Shown piece after piece: positions 26,273-34,217 of a stretch of 34,217 bases of DNA (the stretch's first letter is position 1; every line of letters starts with the position of its first letter). The notes below the pieces were generated by a model that was not told where the DNA came from, did not search any database, and worked only from the letters and a program-made list of their open reading frames with translations. Origin of the DNA: Pseudomonadota bacterium (GTDB lineage: Bacteria > Pseudomonadota > Alphaproteobacteria > Sphingomonadales > Sphingomonadaceae). Location: the NCBI GenBank assembly GCA_016781555.1, contig JADDQD010000249.1, positions 23,105-57,321 on the forward strand, read 5' to 3'. Both the position numbers and the translations under genes were made by a program.

Positions 26273-27490
26273 CTAGCGAGGTGGATCGGCAAACAAGCCG
26301 TAGGCAATCGTGGAGGCATAATCGGCGACCGCCCGATCAGGCTCGGTTCTGTGCGCCCATTTTTGAAGATCCACCGCAGCGTTCAGCATCGCCATAATAG
26401 CTTGGCTGGCTACCAGCGGATCTATCGCTCGCATCGAACCCTCGGTGATCCCGTCGATCATGGTGCCCGCGAACCGCCGCGCCATTCGGTTCGAACGGTC
26501 GACGACCTGATTGCGAAGATCCCCCGGTAGGGCTTGCAAGGCCGTCGTGCGAAGCAGCGGATGATCTCCGAAGAACTGGAAGTGAAGCAAGGTCACGATC
26601 GCCGAGGTGAGGCGCTGCCAGTAGCTTCCGCCGGTCTCATCCGCGGCAGCCTGCACCAGCGAGACGCGCTCGTAGCTTCGGCGAAAGCATTGGACGACCA
26701 GGTCGTCCTTCGCCTCGAGATGGTGATAGAAGCTGCCCTTGGTCACGTTGAGTTCCGAGGCGATCCGCTCGACGGAAGCGCCGCGGTAGCCCCGGACGTT
26801 GATCAGCCGGATTGCGGCCCTCAGGAACTTCTCCTGGGCTGGGTCCTCACCGGGTTGGCCGATCGTTAGCAGCAGTGGCTCCCAGGGCGCTCCCTTGGCA
26901 CCGATGCCCCCATCGAAAATCTCGAACAGGCGGTGGCGAACCCGTTCGAAATCGGCTGTCGAGTAGCGCGTCAGCCATGCCGGCAGCCAAAACGTGTTTT
27001 CGATGAGCACATTCGCGCGCGCAGTGTTGAGGCGTTTTTGATCGTCCCCTTCCGCGGGTCCGAAAAAGTCCCGCACCTTGCGGAAGATCGCGGACCATTT
27101 CTCCGCCAGTTCATTCCGGAGCGGCTCTTCCAGCGCGCGCATGTCGGACAGCACCGTTACCGCTCGCTCCTCGCGGCGGCGAATCCGCGCCCGCATGTCG
27201 AAATGGAGCTTTAGATACGCCGCGACGCGGGCCCGCGGATCGGCCTCAGACCCGGCCTCTTCCACCTGTTCTTCCAGCCGGCTGAGCGAATGTTCGAGAG
27301 CGGCCGCGGCGAGCAGCTCCTTGCGTTTGAAATAGTAGGTGACGCTCGTGGTGTTGAGGTTCACCATGTCGGCCACGTCCACGAACGTCATGCCCCTAAC
27401 GCCGTTCTGGTTGATCAGCGCGGACGCGGCGTCCAAAATCGCTTCGCGCTTTTGCTGGAATCGGCTGGTCTGGTCCGGCTGCGTGCTCAT
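26273..27490 (-). CDS. tandem double-TetR transcriptional regulator
   Basis: First TetR_N: KREAILDAASALINQNGVRGMTFVDVADMVNLNTTSVTYYFKRKELLAAAALEHSL. Second TetR_N: AQEKFLRAAIRLINVRGYRGASVERIASELNVTKGSFYHHLEAKDDLVVQCFRRSY. Both in one 405-aa ORF. Confidence 0.93.
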   Translation of the reverse strand: MSTQPDQTSRFQQKREAILDAASALINQNGVRGMTFVDVADMVNLNTTSVTYYFKRKELLAAAALEHSLSRLEEQVEEAGSEADPRARVAAYLKLHFDMRARIRRREERAVTVLSDMRALEEPLRNELAEKWSAIFRKVRDFFGPAEGDDQKRLNTARANVLIENTFWLPAWLTRYSTADFERVRHRLFEIFDGGIGAKGAPWEPLLLTIGQPGEDPAQEKFLRAAIRLINVRGYRGASVERIASELNVTKGSFYHHLEAKDDLVVQCFRRSYERVSLVQAAADETGGSYWQRLTSAIVTLLHFQFFGDHPLLRTTALQALPGDLRNQVVDRSNRMARRFAGTMIDGITEGSMRAIDPLVASQAIMAMLNAAVDLQKWAHRTEPDRAVADYASTIAYGLFADPPR

Positions 27491-27575
27491 GGTGTCTCGT
27501 TTTACCCAAAAGCGGGCGGCATCGCACCCGCTGCGTCGTTAGCATAGTATGTTTCGAGGGCAGCTCCTGTTCAAT

Positions 27576-27616
27576 GCTGTCCACCGGTGGCAGCGCTATT
27601 TACCGTAGTTGCGGTA
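27576..27616. promoter_or_regulatory. two candidate operator dyads in the divergent tetR / APH promoter region
   Basis: GCTG-T-CCACCGGTGG-CAGC (27576-27594, perfect 10-bp core palindrome) and TACCG-tagttg-CGGTA (27601-27616). Confidence 0.4.
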
Positions 27617-27678
27617 TGCCCTAGCTGCGGGGGAGAAGTGTTAATCGGCTTCGTGAGGATGAGAGGCTTGGGCGAGGA

Positions 27679-28737
27679 ATGACCACGGCTTCATCGGCTT
27701 TGACTGGATCGGCGGAAGATCTGGATCGCGCAAGCCTCGAGCGCTGGCTGGCGGCGAACATTCCGGGCATTGCAGGACCGATCGAGGTCAGCAAGTTTCC
27801 GGGAGGTCAGTCCAACCCGACGTACCGGGTCTATGCGAGCTCGGGCAAATATGTGCTGCGGCGAAAGCCATTCGGCCCGATCCTTGCTTCCGCTCACGCC
27901 GTGGAGCGTGAATTCCGGCTGATTTCCGCGCTTCACCCGGCCGGGTTTCCCGTCGCGGAGCCATACGCGCTTTGCGAGGATCCGCAGGTGATCGGCGTCC
28001 CGTTTTACGTCATGTCGCTGGTCCAAGGCAGGACCTTTTGGGACGGCAAGCTGCCGGGGGAGACGCCGGAGACCCGCAGGGCGGTTTACGAGGCGATGAT
28101 CCGAACGCTTGCGGACCTTCATTCGCTCGATCCCGCGCGGCTCGGCCTTGCCGACTACGGCCCACCGGGCAATTATTTCGAGCGCCAGGTGCGCCGCTGG
28201 ACCAAACAATATCGGGCGGCGCAGACGGACGACCTGGAGACCGTCGAAAAGCTGATCGAGTTCCTGTCCCGCACGGTTCCCGAGCAAACGCGCACGTCGA
28301 TCATCCACGGTGACTACCGGATCGACAACATGATCTTCGCGCCGGGCAAGCCCGAGATCCTGGCCGTGCTTGACTGGGAGCTTTCGACTCTCGGCGATCC
28401 CCTTGCCGACTTTGCCTATCTGGCAATGCAGTGGGAGATGCCCTCCGAAGGTGAGGGCGCGGGCCTCAAAGGCGTCGACTTCGCTGCCACCGGTATCCCG
28501 ACACTGGAGGAGGCGGTGACGCTTTATTGCGGACTAACGGGGCGGGATGGAGTCCCAGACCTCCAATGGTATTTCTCGTATAACCTGTTTCGCCTGCTTG
28601 GCATCGTGCAGGGCATCCGCAAGCGCTTCCTGGACGGCAATGCCTCCAGCGACAATGCGGAGGCGGCAGGCTCGCGCGTTCCCATGCTTGCCGCTGCCGC
28701 GTGGGAATTCGCCCGGAAGGCCGGCGCACCAGCCTGA
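27679..28737 (+). CDS. phosphotransferase (APH) family protein, ACAD10/11 APH-domain-like
   Basis: VSKFPGGQSNPTYRVYASSGKYVLRRKPFGPILASAHAVEREFRLISAL; TSIIHGDYRIDNMIFAPGKPEILAVLDWELSTLGDPLADFAYL: kinase-like HGDxRxDN and DWE motifs. Confidence 0.93.
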   Translation: MTTASSALTGSAEDLDRASLERWLAANIPGIAGPIEVSKFPGGQSNPTYRVYASSGKYVLRRKPFGPILASAHAVEREFRLISALHPAGFPVAEPYALCEDPQVIGVPFYVMSLVQGRTFWDGKLPGETPETRRAVYEAMIRTLADLHSLDPARLGLADYGPPGNYFERQVRRWTKQYRAAQTDDLETVEKLIEFLSRTVPEQTRTSIIHGDYRIDNMIFAPGKPEILAVLDWELSTLGDPLADFAYLAMQWEMPSEGEGAGLKGVDFAATGIPTLEEAVTLYCGLTGRDGVPDLQWYFSYNLFRLLGIVQGIRKRFLDGNASSDNAEAAGSRVPMLAAAAWEFARKAGAPA

Positions 28738-28828
28738 GGAGATTTCGATGGCCCTTTTTCTTGCCTCCCCGGCGGCGGCTTCTGTCAACCGCCAGACGGT
28801 GGTGCTGGACGCAGGATCGACGGCGTGA
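28715..28828 (+). pseudogene. 3' remnant of a short-chain dehydrogenase/reductase gene
   Basis: Frame reads GRPAHQPEEISMALFLASPAAASVNRQTVVLDAGSTA-stop, resembling SDR C-termini (G-R-x-x-x-PEEIA...FLASxxAsxvxGQxxxvDGG). It starts inside the end of the APH gene in a different frame. Confidence 0.6.
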
Positions 28829-29634
28829 GCGCGGCCCAGGCGGAGGAGGCTGCGCCGAGGACAAGCCTTGCCGACATCATCGGCAGCGCCGACCGGGCAG
28901 ACGAACGCTTTCGCGTGGTGGTTCCCGATGCCTGGATGCAGGGGCGCACTGCCTATGGCGGGTTGACGGCGGCGCTGGCCCTTCAAGGTGCGATCGAACG
29001 CACGCCCGACCTGCCGCCGCTCCGGTCAGCGCAAATCGCGTTCATCGGGCCCCTTGCCGGCACGATCGAGGTCAAGACTGAAACCCTCCGGCGTGGACGG
29101 CTCGCCTCATACGTTCAGGCGGATGTGCATTCCGACGCTGGGCTGGGCCTTCGCGCTACATTCCTGTTCATGAATGCATTTCAGTCGTCGGTCGACTATA
29201 ATCAAGGCTCGGCGCCCCCGGTCCCGAGCCCCGACGAAGCCGCGCCCGCCGTGCGGCGGAACGGCAACTTCTTCACCAGCAACTTCGAATATCGTCATGC
29301 GCTACCGATCAGCGAGCGGGGGACCCCGGCATTCCTGCGCTGGACCCGCCTCGAGGAGCGGGATGGTCTCCACCCGATGGTGGAGATCTTGGCCGTGGGC
29401 GATGCGTTGCCGCCTGCCGCCATGCCGCTGTTCGAGAAGCCGGGGCCGGTGAGTTCGCTCACATGGCTGGTGAACCTGCTGACCGACAAGCCGGCCACGC
29501 GTGACGGCTGGTGGCTGCTGCGTTCCGGATCAGATTACGCGCGCCACGGCTGCAGCAGCCAGACCATGCTGATCTGGAACGCGGATGGCGAGCCGGTAGC
29601 AAGCGGAATGCAGAGCGTAGCCTTGTTCGGCTGA
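28825..29634 (+). CDS. thioesterase family protein (acyl-CoA thioesterase-like, double hot-dog)
   Basis: FRVVVPDAWMQGRTAYGGLTAALALQGAIERTPDLPPLRSAQIAFIGPLAGTIEVKTETLRRGRLASYVQADVHSD...; GTG start. Confidence 0.87.
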   Translation: MSAAQAEEAAPRTSLADIIGSADRADERFRVVVPDAWMQGRTAYGGLTAALALQGAIERTPDLPPLRSAQIAFIGPLAGTIEVKTETLRRGRLASYVQADVHSDAGLGLRATFLFMNAFQSSVDYNQGSAPPVPSPDEAAPAVRRNGNFFTSNFEYRHALPISERGTPAFLRWTRLEERDGLHPMVEILAVGDALPPAAMPLFEKPGPVSSLTWLVNLLTDKPATRDGWWLLRSGSDYARHGCSSQTMLIWNADGEPVASGMQSVALFG

Positions 29635-29655
29635 GCGCTACGCCCGAGCGCGAGT

Positions 29656-29699
29656 GTGCTTTGTAGTCAGGCGGAATCACCTGACGGCTCGGAAAGCAC
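29656..29699. repeat. nested inverted repeat 3' of the thioesterase gene
   Basis: Outer GTGCTTT (29656-29662)/AAAGCAC (29693-29699); inner GTCAGG (29666-29671)/CCTGAC (29680-29685). Confidence 0.6.
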
Positions 29700-29739
29700 G
29701 GCAATCAAAGGTCAAGTGCAAGGTGCGTTAAGTGTAAAT

Positions 29740-29832
29740 CGTCACCCCGGACTTGATCCGGGGTCTACCTTTTCAGACCGGACCCACCTGACAGAAGAAC
29801 AGGTGGATGCCGGATCAAGTCCGGCATGACGA
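29740..29832. repeat. REP/BIME-like composite palindromic element
   Basis: CCCCGGACTTGATCCGGGG hairpin near 29745-29763 and ATGCCGGATCAAGTCCGGCAT hairpin near 29807-29827. They are mutually inverted (CGTCA...CCGGACTTGATCCGG versus CCGGATCAAGTCCGG...TGACG) and flank CCACCTG/CAGGTGG (29784-29790/29800-29806). Confidence 0.8.
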
Positions 29833-29859
29833 AGTTGGTCCGATTTCGCGCAGCTTGCT

Positions 29860-31002
29860 CTAGCGCTGAAACCGTTTCTTGGCTGCGGCAGCCTGGCTGC
29901 GGACAAGACCGGTAAGATCGCCCTGCGCGATGCTGACGTCGATGAGGTGCAAGCCCCATTCCTTGAGAACCGCACCGCTGGCGATGACGTCGCCGACGAT
30001 CGCGTCGGTCCTGGGATCGGCCGGATTCCCGTTCACCGTAACTTCCAGGTAGCTGCCCGAGCTGTTCGCGACGCATCGTCCTGAAAGGAGCCCCGGCACC
30101 TTCACGAACGGCGTCTCGATCTTCGCTCCGCCCCTGATCCAGGGCGGCGGCGCCGCTGCCGAAAATCCCGCGCCTCCGGTGCCGAGATAAGCCTCGAGCG
30201 GGACCTTCTCCCCGCCCTGAAGCGCGGCGGGGTTGGTGCAGGCGATCTGCTGCCCGCGATCCTGGCTGCGCCCGAAGCGGCTATTCTCCGGCGGCGGCAG
30301 ATCGTGTCGGAAACTGACGTAGGAGACGACGCAACCGGTCTGTTGCGATGAGCGGCAGAGCGGCACCGATTTGAATGCGCCGCCGACGTCCGCGCCGGAA
30401 GGAACCTGCAGGTTGAACCCGATCAGCATGGCCGAGAGCATCCGGCTCTGCAGTGGCTTGCCGTCAATCTCAGCCTGCACCAGCTCCTGCAGCATCCGCG
30501 CACCCTGGCTGTGGCCGACCAGGACGAACGGTCGGCCCCCATTGTCATTCTCGATATAGTGCCGGAAGGCCGCCAGCACATCGCGATAGCCAAGCGTTCG
30601 GTCAGCCTCCATGGGCTTGCCGGCCATGGCGGACCGAAGCGCGGTTAGCGTCACCTGCCGGTAGAGGGGAGCGAAGGTGCGACACACGGATCCGAAGCGC
30701 GCGAATTGGCTCGCAACCACGCGCCTTTCATCCTCGCCCGCGACAAGGTCGCTATTCGGTCCTGGATCGGTCGAGACGGTGGGATAGACGTAGAAGCAAT
30801 CAACCGAAGGCGATCGCGCCCGCTTGAAACGCTCGATCCTCGTCTTGCCGTTTGGCGCGATCACCGTGGCGTCGAGATCGGTCGCGCAGAAGTCACTGCG
30901 TCCGGGCCGGCAGAGCCAGTTCTGCTGCTCGTTGTAGTCAGCCGGGGGGGCTGCGGTTTGCGCGTTGGCAGCCGCGGTCAGGAGCAAGGACGTAAGCAGC
31001 AT
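29860..31002 (-). CDS. DUF3089 (alpha/beta-hydrolase-like) secreted protein
   Basis: Signal peptide MLLTSLLLTAAANAQ; DCFYVYPTVSTDPGPNSDL, VGHSQGARMLQELVQ (GxSxG-type nucleophile elbow). Confidence 0.88.
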   Translation of the reverse strand: MLLTSLLLTAAANAQTAAPPADYNEQQNWLCRPGRSDFCATDLDATVIAPNGKTRIERFKRARSPSVDCFYVYPTVSTDPGPNSDLVAGEDERRVVASQFARFGSVCRTFAPLYRQVTLTALRSAMAGKPMEADRTLGYRDVLAAFRHYIENDNGGRPFVLVGHSQGARMLQELVQAEIDGKPLQSRMLSAMLIGFNLQVPSGADVGGAFKSVPLCRSSQQTGCVVSYVSFRHDLPPPENSRFGRSQDRGQQIACTNPAALQGGEKVPLEAYLGTGGAGFSAAAPPPWIRGGAKIETPFVKVPGLLSGRCVANSSGSYLEVTVNGNPADPRTDAIVGDVIASGAVLKEWGLHLIDVSIAQGDLTGLVRSQAAAAKKRFQR

Positions 31003-31033
31003 CGATTTCCTCCTGAGCTTGGGATCCGAGCGG

Positions 31034-32791
31034 TCAGGCGTCGGCGGGGAGGCGCGCCGGCTGCTCTTCGAACAGCTTCCTCAGCTCCCTTTTCATGATC
31101 TTGCCGTTCGCGTTCCGCGGCAAGGTTTCCTCGGAAAAGATGATGCGGACCGGCACCTTGAAAGATGCGAGCCGCGCGCGAACCCATTCCTTCAGCTCTT
31201 CCTCGCTCGCTGTGGTGCCCGGTGCAAGGTGCACCACCGCAGCCGGCTCTTCGCCCAATGTCCGGTGCGGGATTCCGACCAATGCGGCATCAGTGACGGC
31301 AGGGTGGTCGTAGAGAATGTTCTCCACTTCCGAAGAATAGATGTTTTCGCCGCCCCGGATCACAATGTCCTTCGCCCGGTCGACAATGTAGCAAAAGCCT
31401 TCCTCGTCGAGGCGCGCGAGATCGCCCGTTCTGACCCATCCGTCCACGAAGGTCGCGGCGGTCGCTTCGGGGTCGTTCCAATAGCCTCTGACGATCTGCG
31501 GTCCTCGCGCCCACAACTCCCCGACTTCCCCTACGGCAAGCTCACGGCTCGCATCCTCGCTCATGATCTTGAGGTCCGAGACGGGAACGGGCGGCCCGCA
31601 GCTGTCGGGTCGGTTGAGATAGTCTTCAGACCCGTGGCTGGTGACCGTAGCGGACGTTTCGGTCATTCCCCACCCGTTCCCGGGCAGCGCACCCAATTCT
31701 TTCTTGATCCTGCGCACCAGATCAGGCGCCGAGGGCGCACCGCCATATGCGATCGCTTCCAGCGAACTCAGGTCGTATTTGTCCCGATCGGGATGCTCCA
31801 GCAGCTGCCATGCGATGGTCGGAACGCCGCCGGTCGTGCTCACCCGCTCCCGTTGGATGATCTCGAAAGCAGTCACCGTGTCCCATCTGCGCATGAAGAT
31901 CGTGGTGTTGCCGGCCGCAACGGTTCCCATAAGCCCTGAGCAGCAGGCGGTAACGTGGAATAGCGGAATCACGGTGAGCGCCACCTTGGGCTGCGGCGCC
32001 GGAGGAGTCTCGCCGCGGCGGAGCACGGACCGCATCGCCGAATAGCCGGTCGACAAGATGGCCGAAAGGATGTTCCGGTGCGTGCCGATCGCGCCCTTCG
32101 GTTTTCCGGTGGTTCCGCTCGTATAGAAGATGGTCGCATCATCGTCCGGATGAATGTCGATGGTGGGCAGGTCGACATCCGGCAGCTTGCCGTAATCGTG
32201 CGGCGATCCGATCACGTCCTCGAGCGGCCGTGCGCAGTCCGTCAGCCCGCCACGGCTGCGGCTCACCAGCGCCAGCTCAAGCTCCGGGAGCGTGCCCAGC
32301 TGCGGCTCGATCCGATCCCATCTTTCCGCATCGCAGATCAAAAGCTTCGTACCGGAATGCGACAGCGCGTATTGGAGCTCCCCGCCCGTCCACCAGGCGT
32401 TGAGCGGTACGACGATCGCGCCGACCGCGGCCACAGCGAAGAAGGCGACGGGCCATTCCGGCAGGTTCCGCATCGCCAACGCGACGCGATCCCTTTTCCT
32501 GACGCCGAGCCGCTGCAGTTCCAGCGCGAGCGCTGCAGTGGCGCGGAACCAGGCTTCGTAGGTGACCCGCTCGTCCTCGTAGATGGTGAAGATGCGGCTG
32601 CCATAAGCCGCCCGGGCGATGCGGGCGAGCGCAGGGAGGCTCGGGGGCGTGTTCTTCCACGTGCGGGTCGGCACGCCGCGGATCACCACGGTCTCCATTT
32701 CGAACCGTTCGCCCGGCGCGCACAGTCTTGCCTCGATCTCCTTGAGGGAAGCGGCGGGCCAAGGCCGCTCCCCCTGCGTCATCGCCGTCAT
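31034..32791 (-). CDS. acyl-CoA synthetase / AMP-dependent ligase
   Basis: IFYTSGTTGKPKGAIGTHRN, NGWGMTETSATVTSHG, VRTGDLARLDEEGFCYIVDRAKDIVIRGGENIYSSEVE, LPRNANGKIMKRELR. Confidence 0.94.
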   Translation of the reverse strand: MTAMTQGERPWPAASLKEIEARLCAPGERFEMETVVIRGVPTRTWKNTPPSLPALARIARAAYGSRIFTIYEDERVTYEAWFRATAALALELQRLGVRKRDRVALAMRNLPEWPVAFFAVAAVGAIVVPLNAWWTGGELQYALSHSGTKLLICDAERWDRIEPQLGTLPELELALVSRSRGGLTDCARPLEDVIGSPHDYGKLPDVDLPTIDIHPDDDATIFYTSGTTGKPKGAIGTHRNILSAILSTGYSAMRSVLRRGETPPAPQPKVALTVIPLFHVTACCSGLMGTVAAGNTTIFMRRWDTVTAFEIIQRERVSTTGGVPTIAWQLLEHPDRDKYDLSSLEAIAYGGAPSAPDLVRRIKKELGALPGNGWGMTETSATVTSHGSEDYLNRPDSCGPPVPVSDLKIMSEDASRELAVGEVGELWARGPQIVRGYWNDPEATAATFVDGWVRTGDLARLDEEGFCYIVDRAKDIVIRGGENIYSSEVENILYDHPAVTDAALVGIPHRTLGEEPAAVVHLAPGTTASEEELKEWVRARLASFKVPVRIIFSEETLPRNANGKIMKRELRKLFEEQPARLPADA

Positions 32792-32937
32792 CCTGTCCGA
32801 TCCTAAATAGGGTTTGCTGCTTATGACTGGCGGAAACGATATTGCCGAATCGGGAAACCCTCAAGAGTTGCTGGAGAATTTGACCCTTGCTGTGCAACGG
32901 GCCATGGAGAAGTGTCGAAGACAGGGTATGGAGTGAT

Positions 32938-34167
32938 ATGAACAAGGCGGGCTCGCAGCCGCATGGCTTTGACACTGGGCGCCTGGCGCGGCTCGATGCG
33001 CACTTGCAAGAAAGGTACCTGACCCCAGGACGGCTTCCTCACACCCAGCTTCTGGTCGCGCGGGAGGGGGAGGTGGTTCATTTCTCCTCGCTCGGCGCCG
33101 CGCGCGCCGATGGCCGTCCGCTTCAGGACGACGCGATTTTCCGCATCGCCTCGATGACCAAGCCGATTACCTCCGTCGCCTACATGATGCTGCTCGAGGA
33201 GGGGAAGACCGCCCTGGACGACCCGGTTTCCCGCGTGATCCCCGAATTTTCCGATGTCGGCGTCTATGCCGGCGGCGGCGCTGGGGTTCCGTTCGTCACC
33301 CGCCGCTCCTCGGCGATGCGGATGGTGGATCTGCTTCGCCACACCGCGGGGCTCACCTACAGCTTCCAGAACCGCACCAACGTCGACGCCGCCTATCGCG
33401 AGGCCAGACTGGACTCGCTGCGGACCGCGCACGACAACGACCAGTTCATTGCGACGCTCGCCGGAATCCCGCTGGAGTTCGAGCCTGGAGAGGCATGGAA
33501 CTATTCGGTTGCAACCGACGTGCTCGGGGTGGTGGTGGCGCGGCTTTCAGGAATGAGCCTTGGCGAGTTCTTCCGCACCCGCATCTTCGAGCCGCTCAAG
33601 ATGGTGGATACGGCCTTTCATTGCCCGGCCGAAAAGCTGGACCGTCTCAGCGACGCTTATGTGAAGCATCCTAAGAACGGGCGCGTGCTCAACGACCCCG
33701 CCGAGAAGAGCGCCTGGAGTACGCCGCCTAGCTTCCAGTCGGGTGGGGGCGGCCTTGTCTCGACGATCGCCGACTATCATCGTTTCTGCACCATGCTGGT
33801 GAACGGCGGGGAGCTGGATGGCGCGCGCATCGTCAGCCCGAAGACGATCCAGCTGATGACCGCCAACCACCTGCCCGGCGGGGCTGACCTGACGCAGATG
33901 TCCCGGTCGCTGTTCAGCGAAGCGGCCAATGCGGGGGCAGGCTTCGGCCTCGGCTTCGCCGTCAACGTAGATCCGCCGCGGACGATGGTGCCGGGCTCCA
34001 GGGGCGAGTTCTACTGGGGCGGCATGTACTCGACGGCCTTCTTCGTCGATCCGGTGGAGCGGCTCACGATGGTTTTCATGACCCAGCTGATGCCGTCGAG
34101 CAGCTACCCGATACGACGGGAGCTGAAAACGCTCATCTATTCGGCGCTCACGCGCTCCTATTGCTGA
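32938..34167 (+). CDS. serine hydrolase (class C beta-lactamase / EstB-like esterase family)
   Basis: IFRIASMTKPITSVAYMMLLEEGKTALDDPVSRVIPEF (SxxK), LLRHTAGLTYSF, WNYSVATDVLGVVVARLSGMSLGEFF. Confidence 0.93.
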   Translation: MNKAGSQPHGFDTGRLARLDAHLQERYLTPGRLPHTQLLVAREGEVVHFSSLGAARADGRPLQDDAIFRIASMTKPITSVAYMMLLEEGKTALDDPVSRVIPEFSDVGVYAGGGAGVPFVTRRSSAMRMVDLLRHTAGLTYSFQNRTNVDAAYREARLDSLRTAHDNDQFIATLAGIPLEFEPGEAWNYSVATDVLGVVVARLSGMSLGEFFRTRIFEPLKMVDTAFHCPAEKLDRLSDAYVKHPKNGRVLNDPAEKSAWSTPPSFQSGGGGLVSTIADYHRFCTMLVNGGELDGARIVSPKTIQLMTANHLPGGADLTQMSRSLFSEAANAGAGFGLGFAVNVDPPRTMVPGSRGEFYWGGMYSTAFFVDPVERLTMVFMTQLMPSSSYPIRRELKTLIYSALTRSYC

Positions 34168-34184
34168 ACCGGAGAGACCGCGCG

Positions 34185-34217
34185 ATGACTCCTCCAGCAG
34201 AAACACTTGTCCCTCAG
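34185..34217 (+). CDS. start of a further ORF, truncated by the window end (MTPPAETLVPQ...)
   Basis: ATG at 34185, open to the window end, preceded by a purine-rich GGAGAG. Confidence 0.3.
   Translation, partial: MTPPAETLVPQ

Noticed and set aside
32938-34167. Beta-lactamase antibiotic-resistance gene
   Set aside because: The SxxK serine-hydrolase fold is shared with esterases such as EstB; metabolic context and lack of specific resistance features favour an esterase-like hydrolase.
1-34217. CRISPR arrays, rRNA or tRNA genes
   Set aside because: No regularly spaced repeat arrays, rRNA cores or tRNA cloverleaf signatures were seen by eye; not checked with tRNAscan or CRISPR software.

Overview
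The window looks like alphaproteobacterial (sphingomonad-like) chromosome with high GC. This is inferred from protein style only; no database search was run. (1) About 1-4.8 kb is a decayed accessory zone. It holds an IS3-family insertion sequence (about 1167-2677) with an A7 frameshift site between orfA and orfB and a long hairpin burying the orfA start codon. The IS truncates a glutathione S-transferase gene. Nearby are a chimeric ORF carrying a short DNA-ligase(LigD)-like fragment, a frameshifted DUF3606-like gene and several strong palindromes. (2) About 4.8-6.8 kb is a compact minus-strand quorum-sensing cassette: luxR-type, luxI-type, then a winged-helix regulator whose start codon abuts the luxI stop. 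(3) About 7-34 kb is a lipid/acyl-CoA catabolic region. It contains two acyl-CoA synthetases, an SMP-30-like lactonase, a 2-hydroxyacid dehydrogenase, a GST, a PhoD-type phosphatase, TesB and a second thioesterase, three acyl-CoA dehydrogenases, two MFS transporters, a thiolase-like protein plus DUF35 partner, a TonB-dependent receptor, a tandem double-TetR regulator, an ACAD10/11-type APH kinase-like protein, a DUF3089 protein and a serine hydrolase. The most interesting hypotheses are a split bacterial ACAD10/11-like module (APH kinase plus ACAD with an ADGPTEVH motif) and an Ltp2/ChsH2-like retro-aldolase module next to a heteromeric acyl-CoA dehydrogenase pair. Both may be controlled by a regulator with two TetR DNA-binding domains.
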